A stretch of DNA of 7,980 nucleotides from Caldisericota bacterium (GCA_003650255.1 QMOP01000056.1:1-7980); one strand, 5' to 3'. Numbered from the stretch's first letter, positions 1 through 6,860 are shown. The notes: generated by a model from the letters alone, not told the origin. Program-made: numbers and translations.

Positions 1-910
1 CAATAACATTTCCCTCAATTTTTTCTATCCTGCCAAGATTATAATCTCTCAAAAACTCAAGTGAACCAATTCCTCCTTCCATAACCAATTTAGATTTTGG
101 CGATCCTATTGCAATAAAAATTGCTCTATACCCTTTCTCAAATAAATCTTCAATACTGAAATCCCTTCCCCACTCTTTCTTATAAAATATTCTTATCTCC
201 TCTTTTAAAATCAGTTCAACCTCATCAAGAACAATCTCCTTATCCAATCTAAAATCTGGAATTGCATAATATAAAAGCCCACCTGCTTTCTCCTCCTTTT
301 CATATATATCAACCTCAATCCCATTTCTCCTCAAATAATAAGCACATGAAACTCCTGCAGGGCCAGAACCAATAACAGCAACCCTTATTCTTGGTTTTTT
401 AAGTGGAACTGTTTTCGGAATATATGTTGGTGCAATCATATCAGAAACAAATCTTTTTAAATCATTTATTCTCAATGGCTCATCAATCAAATTTCTGTAA
501 CACTCCTTTTCACAGAACCTCGGACAGACCCTTCCAATAACTCTTGGAATAGGACATCTTTTTCTAATAAGTTCATATGCTTCCAAATACTTACCTTCTC
601 TTATAAGACGAATGTATCCCTGTATATCAATCCTTGAAGGACATGCCTCTTTACATGGAGCAATACAATCAGCAAAATGATTTGAGAGATATAAGGATAA
701 AATCTCCTTCCTTATTCTATTAAGTTCATCTGTATTATATTTAAACTTTAAATTCTTCTTATACTCATACCAGCAACTTGGAAGTGGTCTTTTCTCTCCT
801 TCAATCTCAACAATACATAACCAGCATGAAGTATAAGGAGATAAAAAATCTTCAGAACAGAGATGTGGAATATCCTTTTTTTCTTTTTTTAATTTCTCAA
901 TTAATTTCAA
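1..910 (-). CDS. FAD-dependent pyridine nucleotide oxidoreductase with N-terminal [2Fe-2S] domain, 3' end cut by the window
   Basis: Translated by hand from the minus strand; open for 303 codons to the window edge. From a TTG at 910, residues 18-46 carry C-x10-C-x2-C-x13-C (C18, C29, C32, C46), the plant-type [2Fe-2S] spacing of NuoG/HndD N-termini. Residues 82-137 are rich in cysteine (C82, C86, C90, then C119, C129, C133, C137), matching the Fer4_20 [4Fe-4S] domain of glutamate synthase small subunit, NfnB and dihydropyrimidine dehydrogenase. A Rossmann FAD motif GSGPAG lies at 181-186, followed by YEKEEKAGG and a YAIPDFRLDKE segment typical of this family. The family passes electrons between NAD(P)H, FAD and Fe-S clusters in the cytoplasm; the partner is unknown. 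The start is weak: the only in-frame stop upstream is 21 bases before the TTG, no ATG exists, and the beta-strands that normally precede the first cysteine are missing. Family call is firm, exact role is not. Confidence 0.85.
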   Translation of the reverse strand, partial: MKLIEKLKKEKKDIPHLCSEDFLSPYTSCWLCIVEIEGEKRPLPSCWYEYKKNLKFKYNTDELNRIRKEILSLYLSNHFADCIAPCKEACPSRIDIQGYIRLIREGKYLEAYELIRKRCPIPRVIGRVCPRFCEKECYRNLIDEPLRINDLKRFVSDMIAPTYIPKTVPLKKPRIRVAVIGSGPAGVSCAYYLRRNGIEVDIYEKEEKAGGLLYYAIPDFRLDKEIVLDEVELILKEEIRIFYKKEWGRDFSIEDLFEKGYRAIFIAIGSPKSKLVMEGGIGSLEFLRDYNLGRIEKIEGNVI

Positions 911-916
911 CTTATG

Positions 917-939
917 TTTAGCCTTTATACTTTAGCCTT
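917..939 (-). repeat. Short direct repeat AAGGCTAAA x2
   Basis: On the minus strand AAGGCTAAA occurs at 939-931 and again at 925-917, so the period is 14 bases. The pair fills most of the gap between the tRNA-Glu 3' end and the oxidoreductase start. The second copy contains an AAGG that could act as a distant ribosome binding site for the TTG at 910. It could be chance in AT-rich DNA. Confidence 0.5.
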
Positions 940-950
940 GCAAACTTCAA

Positions 951-1022
951 TGGCCCCAAGGGGAGTTGAACCCCTATCTCCGGATTGAGAGCCCGGTGTC
1001 CTGTCCGTTAGACTATGGGGCC
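951..1022 (-). tRNA. tRNA-Glu (anticodon CUC)
   Basis: A complete cloverleaf can be folded on the minus strand. The acceptor stem GGCCCCA pairs with UGGGGCC. The D arm has GUC/GAC, the anticodon stem is CCGGG/UCCGG, and the loop CUCUCAA holds anticodon CUC. The variable loop is AGAU, and the T stem AGGGG/CCCCU closes a UUCAACU loop. The anticodon reads GAG (Glu), and the body closely resembles bacterial tRNA-Glu. The discriminator base is A. The genomic sequence then reads TTG, so the 3' CCA is not encoded and must be added by a nucleotidyltransferase. Confidence 0.96.
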
Positions 1023-1032
1023 AACTTTCAAA

Positions 1033-1060
1033 ATTATATCAATTTTAAAAATAAAAACAA
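1033..1060 (-). promoter_or_regulatory. Promoter of tRNA-Glu (TTGTTT-N16-TATAAT, extended -10)
   Basis: On the minus strand a -35-like TTGTTT (1060-1055) is followed after 16 bases by a perfect TATAAT (1038-1033). This is preceded by TGA (1041-1039), the TGn of an extended -10. Initiation about 7 bases downstream would fall near 1026, just before the tRNA 5' end at 1022. The position fits a dedicated tRNA promoter that could also read into the oxidoreductase gene. Confidence 0.7.
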
Positions 1061-1070
1061 CACTGAAATT

Positions 1071-1283
1071 CTATACCGCTATTAAATTCTCCAAATGAAT
1101 CTGCCTTTCTTTAAATCCTTTTAAGATCTTACTTGCATCAATTATTTCTATTCCAACAACCTGCTCCTCAGGTCCGATATTAATTGCTACACGCTCATTA
1201 AGCCGTATAACTTCGCATTCATAATTTCCTTCAAGAAGTCTGATATAAAGTGCATCAACTTCTGGGTCATAACTTATTTTCAT
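1071..1283 (-). CDS. DUF2283 family small protein
   Basis: 70 residues beginning MKISYDPEVDALYIRL, with VVGIEIIDASKIL at about 42-54. These are the two signature segments of DUF2283, a small family of about 60-80 residues. Members are often encoded beside a DUF4258 protein, and the pair is sometimes suspected to be toxin-antitoxin-like, but no activity is established. The ATG start is supported by a GAGG four bases upstream and by the family N-terminus starting exactly there. The start overlaps the stop of an upstream mini-ORF as ATGA, which suggests translational coupling. The gene lies 97 bases downstream of the PorV-like gene on the same strand and may share its transcript. No signal peptide or membrane segment is visible, so it is probably cytoplasmic. 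Confidence 0.85.
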   Translation of the reverse strand: MKISYDPEVDALYIRLLEGNYECEVIRLNERVAINIGPEEQVVGIEIIDASKILKGFKERQIHLENLIAV

Positions 1284-1345
1284 CTTCCCTCTTTCATCTG
1301 CTCTAATGCATGTTTGCTTATTTCAATCTGTAAATTTCTATTCAC
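1280..1345 (-). pseudogene. Probable truncated DUF4258 partner (21-30 residue remnant)
   Basis: A short minus-strand reading frame ends in IEISKHALEQMKEGR and stops at TGA 1282-1280, overlapping the DUF2283 ATG. DUF4258 proteins, usual partners of DUF2283, begin with a strand and then a (T/S)KHAxxxMxERGI motif and run to about 80 residues. Here the match breaks off at the point where RGI would follow. A GTG start at 1345 gives 21 residues; a TTG at 1372 gives 30. Neither has a clear ribosome binding site. AGATGAAA occurs at 1299-1292 and again at 1285-1278, around the break. It is most likely a decayed gene kept as a leader for DUF2283. A chance ORF cannot be excluded given the short length. 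Confidence 0.5.
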
Positions 1346-1379
1346 AATTTTAAAATATTCTTTAAAAATCAAGTTCTTG

Positions 1380-2594
1380 TTATCTTATAAATTCTATACT
1401 TATCAAAAACTTTTTCTTGTTTCCAAACTCTCTGACTTTATATCTTATGTTTTCTTCTTTTATTCCCGTTTTCATTGATAGATACATCCTGAAATATTTT
1501 ACCCTTTCTTCTGATATTCTTTTTTCTTCTCTGGTGTAATACCCTATAACTGTTATTCTGTAATCTTTCATCTTTTTAACAAGCTCTATTATTTTTCTCA
1601 TCACTTCCTCTTTCCAGGATATCTTTGCACTCTCAGTTGATACTTTTATTACTGGTTCTCCTATTTTTACCACTATCCTTTCCATCTCCTTGTTTATCAC
1701 CTTTTCTATTTCAATCCCTTCCGTCCTTCCAAGTTCAAAAAGTAATTCTTTTCTTCTTTCCTCCTTTTTTCCCTTTCCCATTATAAAATTTATTGAAAAC
1801 TGATGAATGTTTCCAAATGTTTCCTCCGGTATATAAGCATAATCCACTCCAATTCTTTCTCCTTTTATCCCTATTCCAAATGAAATCTTCTTACTGTAAT
1901 CCATTCCATCCCTATATCCTGTCCTTAAATAGAATATGTCCCTTATCTTCCACTCTATTCCTGCTCCTTTTATTATCCTTCCATCATACTCCCTTGTTAT
2001 ATCCATAACCAGTTTCACCCTTTCTTTGATTCTTAATCTTAATCCTGAAAATATTTTTAATGGAAGAGAATACTTTTCTTTTATAAATCTTACTTTTCCT
2101 CCAATATTCTCTATTCCAAGTTGAAATATCCAGTATTTTAAATATATATCCATTGCCAGTGCTTCTGCTTCCTCATCCTTTATCTTTTCCTTTATATACT
2201 TTATCCTGTTTAAAACTGTTAATTCTCCTTTTCTGTATCCTGTGTTTAATTCTATTTCTATGTCATATGGTCTGTAGTTTCCAGTTCTTTCCCCTTTCTC
2301 ATCTCTTCCTTTAATCTCTCCCATGTCAAAATATGTTATTCCACATCCAATTAAAAATCTGTTAATCGGTAAACTGTACTTAATTCCTTGATACTTCATC
2401 CCTGCTATCCATTTCTTGTATGTAAATCCTATCTCAGGATATTTTCCTGCTTCTATCTCCTTCTCTATTCCTAAACTTATCTCTTTTGTTCCTTCCCTTA
2501 TATTTAAAAACTCCATTGATGCTTCTCCTGTTCTTTCTTCTATTGCTCCAAGTTTTATAACTATCAATAAAATTAAAAATAAAACTCTCCTCAC
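1380..2594 (-). CDS. PorV/PorQ-like outer membrane beta-barrel protein with degenerate OmpA-like C-terminal domain
   Basis: 404 residues from a GTG start. Residues 1-17 (MRRVLFLILLIVIKLGA) are a signal peptide. Residues about 25-273 show alternating beta-barrel strands. Family features include an MEFLNIREGTKEISLG opening, GCGITYFDMGEIKGRDE with a following TG motif (83-105), IENIGG at 161-166, and DYAYIPEETFGNIHQFSINF (251-270), which resembles the DYAYxPxxxLGxxHRxSlxF end of PorV/PorQ (UPF0164-like) barrels. The usual NPAGL motif near the N-terminus is absent. A charged linker (about 274-310) leads to an OmpA-like fold (about 311-404). There IGYYTREEKRISEERVKYF stands where GHTDxxGxxxxNxxLSxxRA is expected: the SxxR arginine is kept but the peptidoglycan-binding Asp is not visible. 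The gene overlaps the upstream giant gene by four bases, indicating coupled expression. Inferred location is the outer membrane; a role in cargo export or anchoring is a hypothesis. Confidence 0.75.
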   Translation of the reverse strand: MRRVLFLILLIVIKLGAIEERTGEASMEFLNIREGTKEISLGIEKEIEAGKYPEIGFTYKKWIAGMKYQGIKYSLPINRFLIGCGITYFDMGEIKGRDEKGERTGNYRPYDIEIELNTGYRKGELTVLNRIKYIKEKIKDEEAEALAMDIYLKYWIFQLGIENIGGKVRFIKEKYSLPLKIFSGLRLRIKERVKLVMDITREYDGRIIKGAGIEWKIRDIFYLRTGYRDGMDYSKKISFGIGIKGERIGVDYAYIPEETFGNIHQFSINFIMGKGKKEERRKELLFELGRTEGIEIEKVINKEMERIVVKIGEPVIKVSTESAKISWKEEVMRKIIELVKKMKDYRITVIGYYTREEKRISEERVKYFRMYLSMKTGIKEENIRYKVREFGNKKKFLISIEFIR

Positions 2595-5500
2595 CTTATT
2601 ATTCCTACCTTCTCTATTCTCTTATCTCCAAGGTCATTCTCTATCACTATTATGTATACTCCACTTGCAACCTTTCTTCCAGACTTATTCCTTGTATCCC
2701 ATGTTATCTCTCCTGTATCTATATCCTTTTTCTCCCAGATTAACTTTCCTGATACTGTGTATATCTTTACTTCTGTATTCAAGGTAAGATTTTCTATGTG
2801 TATGTTTCCATCTCCCTGGCCTTCTTTATATGGATTTGGATATATTATTACATTTTCTAAATCTTCTGCAGGAAGTCCAAATAATGCAAAATATGAAAAA
2901 CTTCTTACTTCTGCTTCTATTGTATTGTTTTCTTTGTCTATCTTAGTTATCAGTTTCTCCCATCTGCTTTTTTCTTCATTATAATGGTATATCGCAAGAT
3001 ACTCCTCTTTTATCGGTATCTTCATTCCGTATTCCTCATGATAGTCAAGATACCCATCATTATCACTGTCTTCATATATAAAAACTACTTTTGCTCCTTT
3101 ACTTAATACTACTTCATCTCCTGGTATCTCTATCTTTAAAGTTGTTCCGTCTCCAAGTGGTATTACTCTTTCTGGTTCTTGTGGTATTGTGTCAGGATTC
3201 AGTATCATTGTTGTTGTGAGTTCCTTCTGAACTATATCTATTTCTGGTATCTCAACCCTTACTCCCCTCTTTGTTCCTGGATATCCTATAAATATCCTGT
3301 TTCTCCTTCTTGTATCTATTATCTCCTGTTTCCTGTGTTTCTTTCCTTCTATCTCCTCTTTTATCTCTGGATTCTGATGGTCTATTATTATCATAACTGA
3401 TTCTGGATTTCTGTCATAACTTCCATCTCTTCCATATGCAATTGCTCTTATGTAATACTTTCCTTCTTCAAGTTCACTTACATTCCAGTGAATAAAATAT
3501 GGATACTCTTTATCTGGATTTGGATGATTTGAGTTTGCTGCCTCTATGTTCTGCCACCAGTATTCTCCTTCTTTTTTATACTGAAATAGCACCTTCTCAT
3601 AATTACTTCTATCTCCTTCTATCTCTGCCATTATTGTTATTGAGTTTCCTGTTATTTTTTTCCCTGGTTTTGGTACTTTTATCCTTGCTTTTATTCCTGT
3701 TATATTAAATACTGCTTTTGCTGTTGCTACTCTTGTTGTGTTCTTCTCTTCTTTTCCTTCTTTATCCTCCACCCTTATTCCAAATCTGTATTCTTTTCCT
3801 TCCTCTAACTCCCATGTTGTCCAGCTTGTTGCTGGATGTTTTATGCTTGCAATTGGTTTTGCATAATTTATTATTCCTGTTCCGCTGTCCCAGTAGATGT
3901 TATATCCTTCTACATCACTTGATACTGATACCTCCCATTCAAGTCTTATCCTTGCTCCATCTATTGATACTGCATGAAAGTTCTCAACCGGTAATGGTAA
4001 TTCTGTTATTACTTCTCCTGTCCTTGTTGAGATTATATTTGAGTATTCTCCTTTTTCTCCTTCTATGTTTATTCCTCTTATCCTTATGTAATACTCTACC
4101 CCTCCCTGTAACCCCTTTATTGTCTGTGTCCCTTCTTCTACTTTTTCTTTTCTTCCTTCTATTGTATAGAAATTACTATCCCTTGACCATTCAAGTTCAT
4201 ATACTGTCCAGTCAGGATTTATTTCATCTTTTATGAAAACTTTTATTGTATCTGTTGTTACTTCAATTATGCTGAAATCTGTTACTTTCTTTGTTAATGT
4301 GTATTTTGTAAGTTTTTGTGAGATTGTATTTCCTGCTTCATTAAATGCTTCTATGTATCTCTGGTATGATGTGTTGGGTAATAATCCATCCTCTATGTAG
4401 TATCCTTTTCCTTCTTTTACTTCTGATATTACTTTCCCGTCTTCATCCTTTAATATTACTCCATTTTCTCCAAATACTGTCCAGCTCCACCTGATTCTAT
4501 CCCATCCTGTTGATTCTGCACTGAATTCTACTATTTCAGGTGGTCTATCCGCATATGTCCTTGTTGATATTACTTCACTGTATACTCCTGTTCTATCTCC
4601 ATTTATTGATTTTACTTTTATCCAGTAATATAGATGTGGATATAATCCTTTTATTGTATAACTTGTGCCTTTTAATGTATAACTTCCAGCTATTACATTG
4701 AATAAATAATCACTGCTCCATTCTATACTGTATTCTGTTGAAGGAGGATTGTTCTTCCCATTCCAGTATACTTTTATTGTTGTGCTTGTTACTTCAATTT
4801 TACTTACATCAGGAGTTTCTGTGAGAGTATAAGCTCCTGCAATTACCTCCTCACTTTCTCCTGCTTCATTGTATGCCACTATGTATCTTTCATAATAAGT
4901 GTTTACTTCAAGTCCTTCTTCTATAAAATAAGTTGATTGTGCTGATAATACTGCTATTATGTTCCCAGTTGAATCCTTTATTCTATATCCTTTCTTGTTT
5001 GAAAGATTTTCCTTCCATTCCCATTTTATGCCTGTTGCGCTAATTCCAGTTCCTTTAAATACTTCTACTTTATCAGGTGGAACAGGTGCTGGTAATTGTG
5101 CCCATGTTCCATCTATGTTTGAACCATCTGATATATTTGGAACTTCATCTCCTATCCATATTCTGAAATAATACGTTACTCCAGGTTCAAGTCCTGTTAT
5201 TACAAGTTCATTTTTTATTCCTGATTCTATCCAGTTGAATTTTCTTACTTCCTTTACTTCACTTAAACTGGTTTTTTCTACTTCTATAATTGAAGTTGAA
5301 CAATAAATGTAATAATTTCCTTCTATGAAATTTCCATTTCTTCCATCATCTCCTGGCATTGTCCAGCTTAAGTTTACCTCTCCCTCATTTGTCCCTGGTT
5401 CTGTTTTCAGGTCCGTTATTGCTGAGGGAGAGAGGTCGTCTTTCCAATGAAGATAGACTATTCTATATTCACCTGTAGAAATTTCTATTGCAAAACCAAG

Positions 5501-6850
5501 ACGAGGATTTTCGTAAGAATCCAAAACTAAACTATTAGGATAATAGAGATATCCTTTAGTAATATTTACTGATTCCTGCCCTTCTCCATCTGCATCTACC
5601 CATTCTTTTCCATTCCACCTAAAATAAAAAATATTTTCTTCTTCAGTAATTCCATAAAAATGAGGAAAACCTTTCTTATCCAATACAAAATAACAACTGC
5701 CATCAATTACATATATCGACTCCTGACCCTCTCCGTCAACATCCACCCATTCGCTTCCATTCCAGTAAAGGCAACCTACTTTTCTTGGAGGATAGTCCAG
5801 AAAAAATGAAATATGTGGTCTCTCAGCCTCATCTAACCTTAACGTAGGATATACGATTTGATACTCTGAAGAATACATGGTTATACTCTTTGCTTCTAAA
5901 CTCGATGACCCTTTTACATCGACCCATCTATTACCATCCCATTTAAGATAATACCCATAAAACTTATTATCACCCACTACAACACCAGACCACACAAGAT
6001 GTGGATACCCATTTGAGTCCAAAGCATAATATGGAATAAATCCATAAAATCCTGATGGCATAAAGACATCATATCCTACAATACCTTCTCCTGTCTCATG
6101 AAAAATTTTGGAAAGTGGATCTATAGATTCCTGTCCCTCACCATCTATATCTACCCATTCATGACCATTCCAGTAAAGATAATTAAAATGATAATTAGCA
6201 TTATATAGACTTTCTCCTATATTAACTAACCACATAATATGAGGATTCCCTGATTTATCTAAAATCAAAATAGGATTTGTATTAAGATTGCTCTCATCTC
6301 CAAGATATTTAATCTTTTTAGATTCCTGACCAATCCCATCAACATCTACCCATTCTTTTCCATTCCAGTAAAGATAAAAAAGATAATAATCATGAGAAGA
6401 ATTAGAAGCTTTATTCTTCTCTAAATTTGGATCTGTCCCAATCCAGACAATATGAGGATTATTCGAGCTATCTAAACAAAAACTGTATTCCATAGGTCCT
6501 GAAGATGGTATTTGATATCCACCAACATAGTCTGTCACTATCATGGACTCCCTTCCAACCCCGTCAACGTCTACCCATTCTTTTCCATTCCACTTAAGAT
6601 AAGCTAAATTTAGTACTATTTCATTCGCTGTTGAGTTTGCGACTATAAAGAATATATGAGGCATTCCATTGTTATCTATACAAATTTTATTATAAAAAGA
6701 ATTTGTATCTATCACCACCCAAGATTCCTTTCCCTCCCCATCAATATCAACCCATTTCGCATTTACTTTGACTTCTGAAAAGAGTAATAAACTGACAAGA
6801 ATAAAAATATATTTTGACATTCCCAGAAATAGTCCTATACCCTTTTTCAC
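2591..6850 (-). CDS. Giant secreted multidomain protein: seven-repeat predicted beta-propeller, FN3 array, FlgD-Ig/T9SS-like C-terminal domain
   Basis: 1419 residues from a GTG at 6850; an ATG at 6820 (residue 11) is an equally good start, giving a cleaner signal peptide (hydrophobic core about 14-24, cleavage near A31) and a leader of about 30 bases from the proposed promoter. Numbering is from the GTG. Residues 32-472 hold seven repeats with W(V)DxDGxGxES, LDxxGxPHxxW and YLxWNGKE segments, predicted to be a seven-bladed propeller. Residues about 473-1054 hold about six fibronectin type III domains; 1055-1157 is Ig-like. Residue 1261 starts an EF-hand-type loop (D1261, D1263, D1265, G1266, D1269, E1272). 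Residues 1332-1419 form a FlgD-Ig/type IX sorting-like tail with IIYPNPYK, VKIYTVSGKLIW and SGVYIIVI. The protein is therefore probably exported, calcium-binding and retained at or released from the cell surface. Its ligand is unknown. It is the first gene of the operon with the PorV-like protein. Base composition changes near 5430. Confidence 0.85.
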   Translation of the reverse strand: MKKGIGLFLGMSKYIFILVSLLLFSEVKVNAKWVDIDGEGKESWVVIDTNSFYNKICIDNNGMPHIFFIVANSTANEIVLNLAYLKWNGKEWVDVDGVGRESMIVTDYVGGYQIPSSGPMEYSFCLDSSNNPHIVWIGTDPNLEKNKASNSSHDYYLFYLYWNGKEWVDVDGIGQESKKIKYLGDESNLNTNPILILDKSGNPHIMWLVNIGESLYNANYHFNYLYWNGHEWVDIDGEGQESIDPLSKIFHETGEGIVGYDVFMPSGFYGFIPYYALDSNGYPHLVWSGVVVGDNKFYGYYLKWDGNRWVDVKGSSSLEAKSITMYSSEYQIVYPTLRLDEAERPHISFFLDYPPRKVGCLYWNGSEWVDVDGEGQESIYVIDGSCYFVLDKKGFPHFYGITEEENIFYFRWNGKEWVDADGEGQESVNITKGYLYYPNSLVLDSYENPRLGFAIEISTGEYRIVYLHWKDDLSPSAITDLKTEPGTNEGEVNLSWTMPGDDGRNGNFIEGNYYIYCSTSIIEVEKTSLSEVKEVRKFNWIESGIKNELVITGLEPGVTYYFRIWIGDEVPNISDGSNIDGTWAQLPAPVPPDKVEVFKGTGISATGIKWEWKENLSNKKGYRIKDSTGNIIAVLSAQSTYFIEEGLEVNTYYERYIVAYNEAGESEEVIAGAYTLTETPDVSKIEVTSTTIKVYWNGKNNPPSTEYSIEWSSDYLFNVIAGSYTLKGTSYTIKGLYPHLYYWIKVKSINGDRTGVYSEVISTRTYADRPPEIVEFSAESTGWDRIRWSWTVFGENGVILKDEDGKVISEVKEGKGYYIEDGLLPNTSYQRYIEAFNEAGNTISQKLTKYTLTKKVTDFSIIEVTTDTIKVFIKDEINPDWTVYELEWSRDSNFYTIEGRKEKVEEGTQTIKGLQGGVEYYIRIRGINIEGEKGEYSNIISTRTGEVITELPLPVENFHAVSIDGARIRLEWEVSVSSDVEGYNIYWDSGTGIINYAKPIASIKHPATSWTTWELEEGKEYRFGIRVEDKEGKEEKNTTRVATAKAVFNITGIKARIKVPKPGKKITGNSITIMAEIEGDRSNYEKVLFQYKKEGEYWWQNIEAANSNHPNPDKEYPYFIHWNVSELEEGKYYIRAIAYGRDGSYDRNPESVMIIIDHQNPEIKEEIEGKKHRKQEIIDTRRRNRIFIGYPGTKRGVRVEIPEIDIVQKELTTTMILNPDTIPQEPERVIPLGDGTTLKIEIPGDEVVLSKGAKVVFIYEDSDNDGYLDYHEEYGMKIPIKEEYLAIYHYNEEKSRWEKLITKIDKENNTIEAEVRSFSYFALFGLPAEDLENVIIYPNPYKEGQGDGNIHIENLTLNTEVKIYTVSGKLIWEKKDIDTGEITWDTRNKSGRKVASGVYIIVIENDLGDKRIEKVGIIR
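2592..2606 (-). promoter_or_regulatory. Ribosome binding site and stop/start overlap deciding the GTG start of the PorV-like gene
   Basis: AGGA at 2606-2603, inside the last codons of the upstream gene, lies eight bases before GTG 2594-2592. That GTG overlaps the upstream TGA (2593-2591) as GTGA. The spacing and overlap favour this start and suggest termination-reinitiation coupling between the two genes. Confidence 0.65.
4013..5080 (-). repeat. Duplicated pair of fibronectin type III domains (A-B-A'-B')
   Basis: Protein residues about 591-768 and 769-946 align as a two-domain unit. In the A halves, RYIVAYNEAGES corresponds to RYIEAFNEAGNT, each followed by YTLT. In the B halves, IEVTSTTIKVYW corresponds to IEVTTDTIKVFI, then TIKGL, and both end in SxxISTRT. 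Equal length and order of the marks show an internal tandem duplication of about 178 codons (5080-4547 and 4546-4013). Confidence 0.85.
5435..6757 (-). repeat. Seven imperfect repeats encoding the predicted propeller
   Basis: Repeat units begin at W33, W92, W167, W232, W309, W368 and W417 of the giant protein, with spacings of 59, 75, 65, 77, 59 and 49 residues. The conserved block WNGKEWVDVDGxGQES is also visible as DNA repeats on the minus strand at 6592-6545, 6367-6320, 6172-6125, 5764-5717 and 5617-5570, with a partial first copy at 6757-6722. The fifth copy (from 5941) is degenerate, reading WVDVKGSSSLEA. The parts between the conserved blocks have diverged in sequence and length, so the array is old or has expanded around a strongly selected core. 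Confidence 0.9.
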
Positions 6851-6860
6851 CTCTATAAAT

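Noticed and set aside
951..1022. tRNA-Glu as an attachment site for an integrated element
   Set aside because: No integrase gene and no second copy of the tRNA 3' end is visible in the window.
1340..1375. Imperfect palindrome TTTTAAA..TTTTAAAA after the PorV-like stop as a terminator
   Set aside because: It is made only of A/T, has no GC stem and is not followed by a clear U tract; such pairs are expected by chance in DNA this AT-rich.
1793..2787. Plus-strand frames opposite the PorV-like gene and the end of the giant gene
   Set aside because: The minus-strand frames have signal peptides, recognisable domains and coupled starts. The plus-strand frames are compositional shadows with no motif.
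3499..4236. Long plus-strand open frames rich in Leu, Ser and Tyr (3499-3708 and 3718-4236)
   Set aside because: They are antisense to the FN3 region of the giant gene. Their low-complexity composition comes from the pyrimidine-rich complement of GAA/AAA/ATA codons, and there is no family similarity.
5435..6757. Regularly repeated DNA in the giant gene as a CRISPR array or intergenic repeat
   Set aside because: The repeats stay in one reading frame, encode a conserved peptide core, and are spaced irregularly (49-77 codons), so they are protein repeats.
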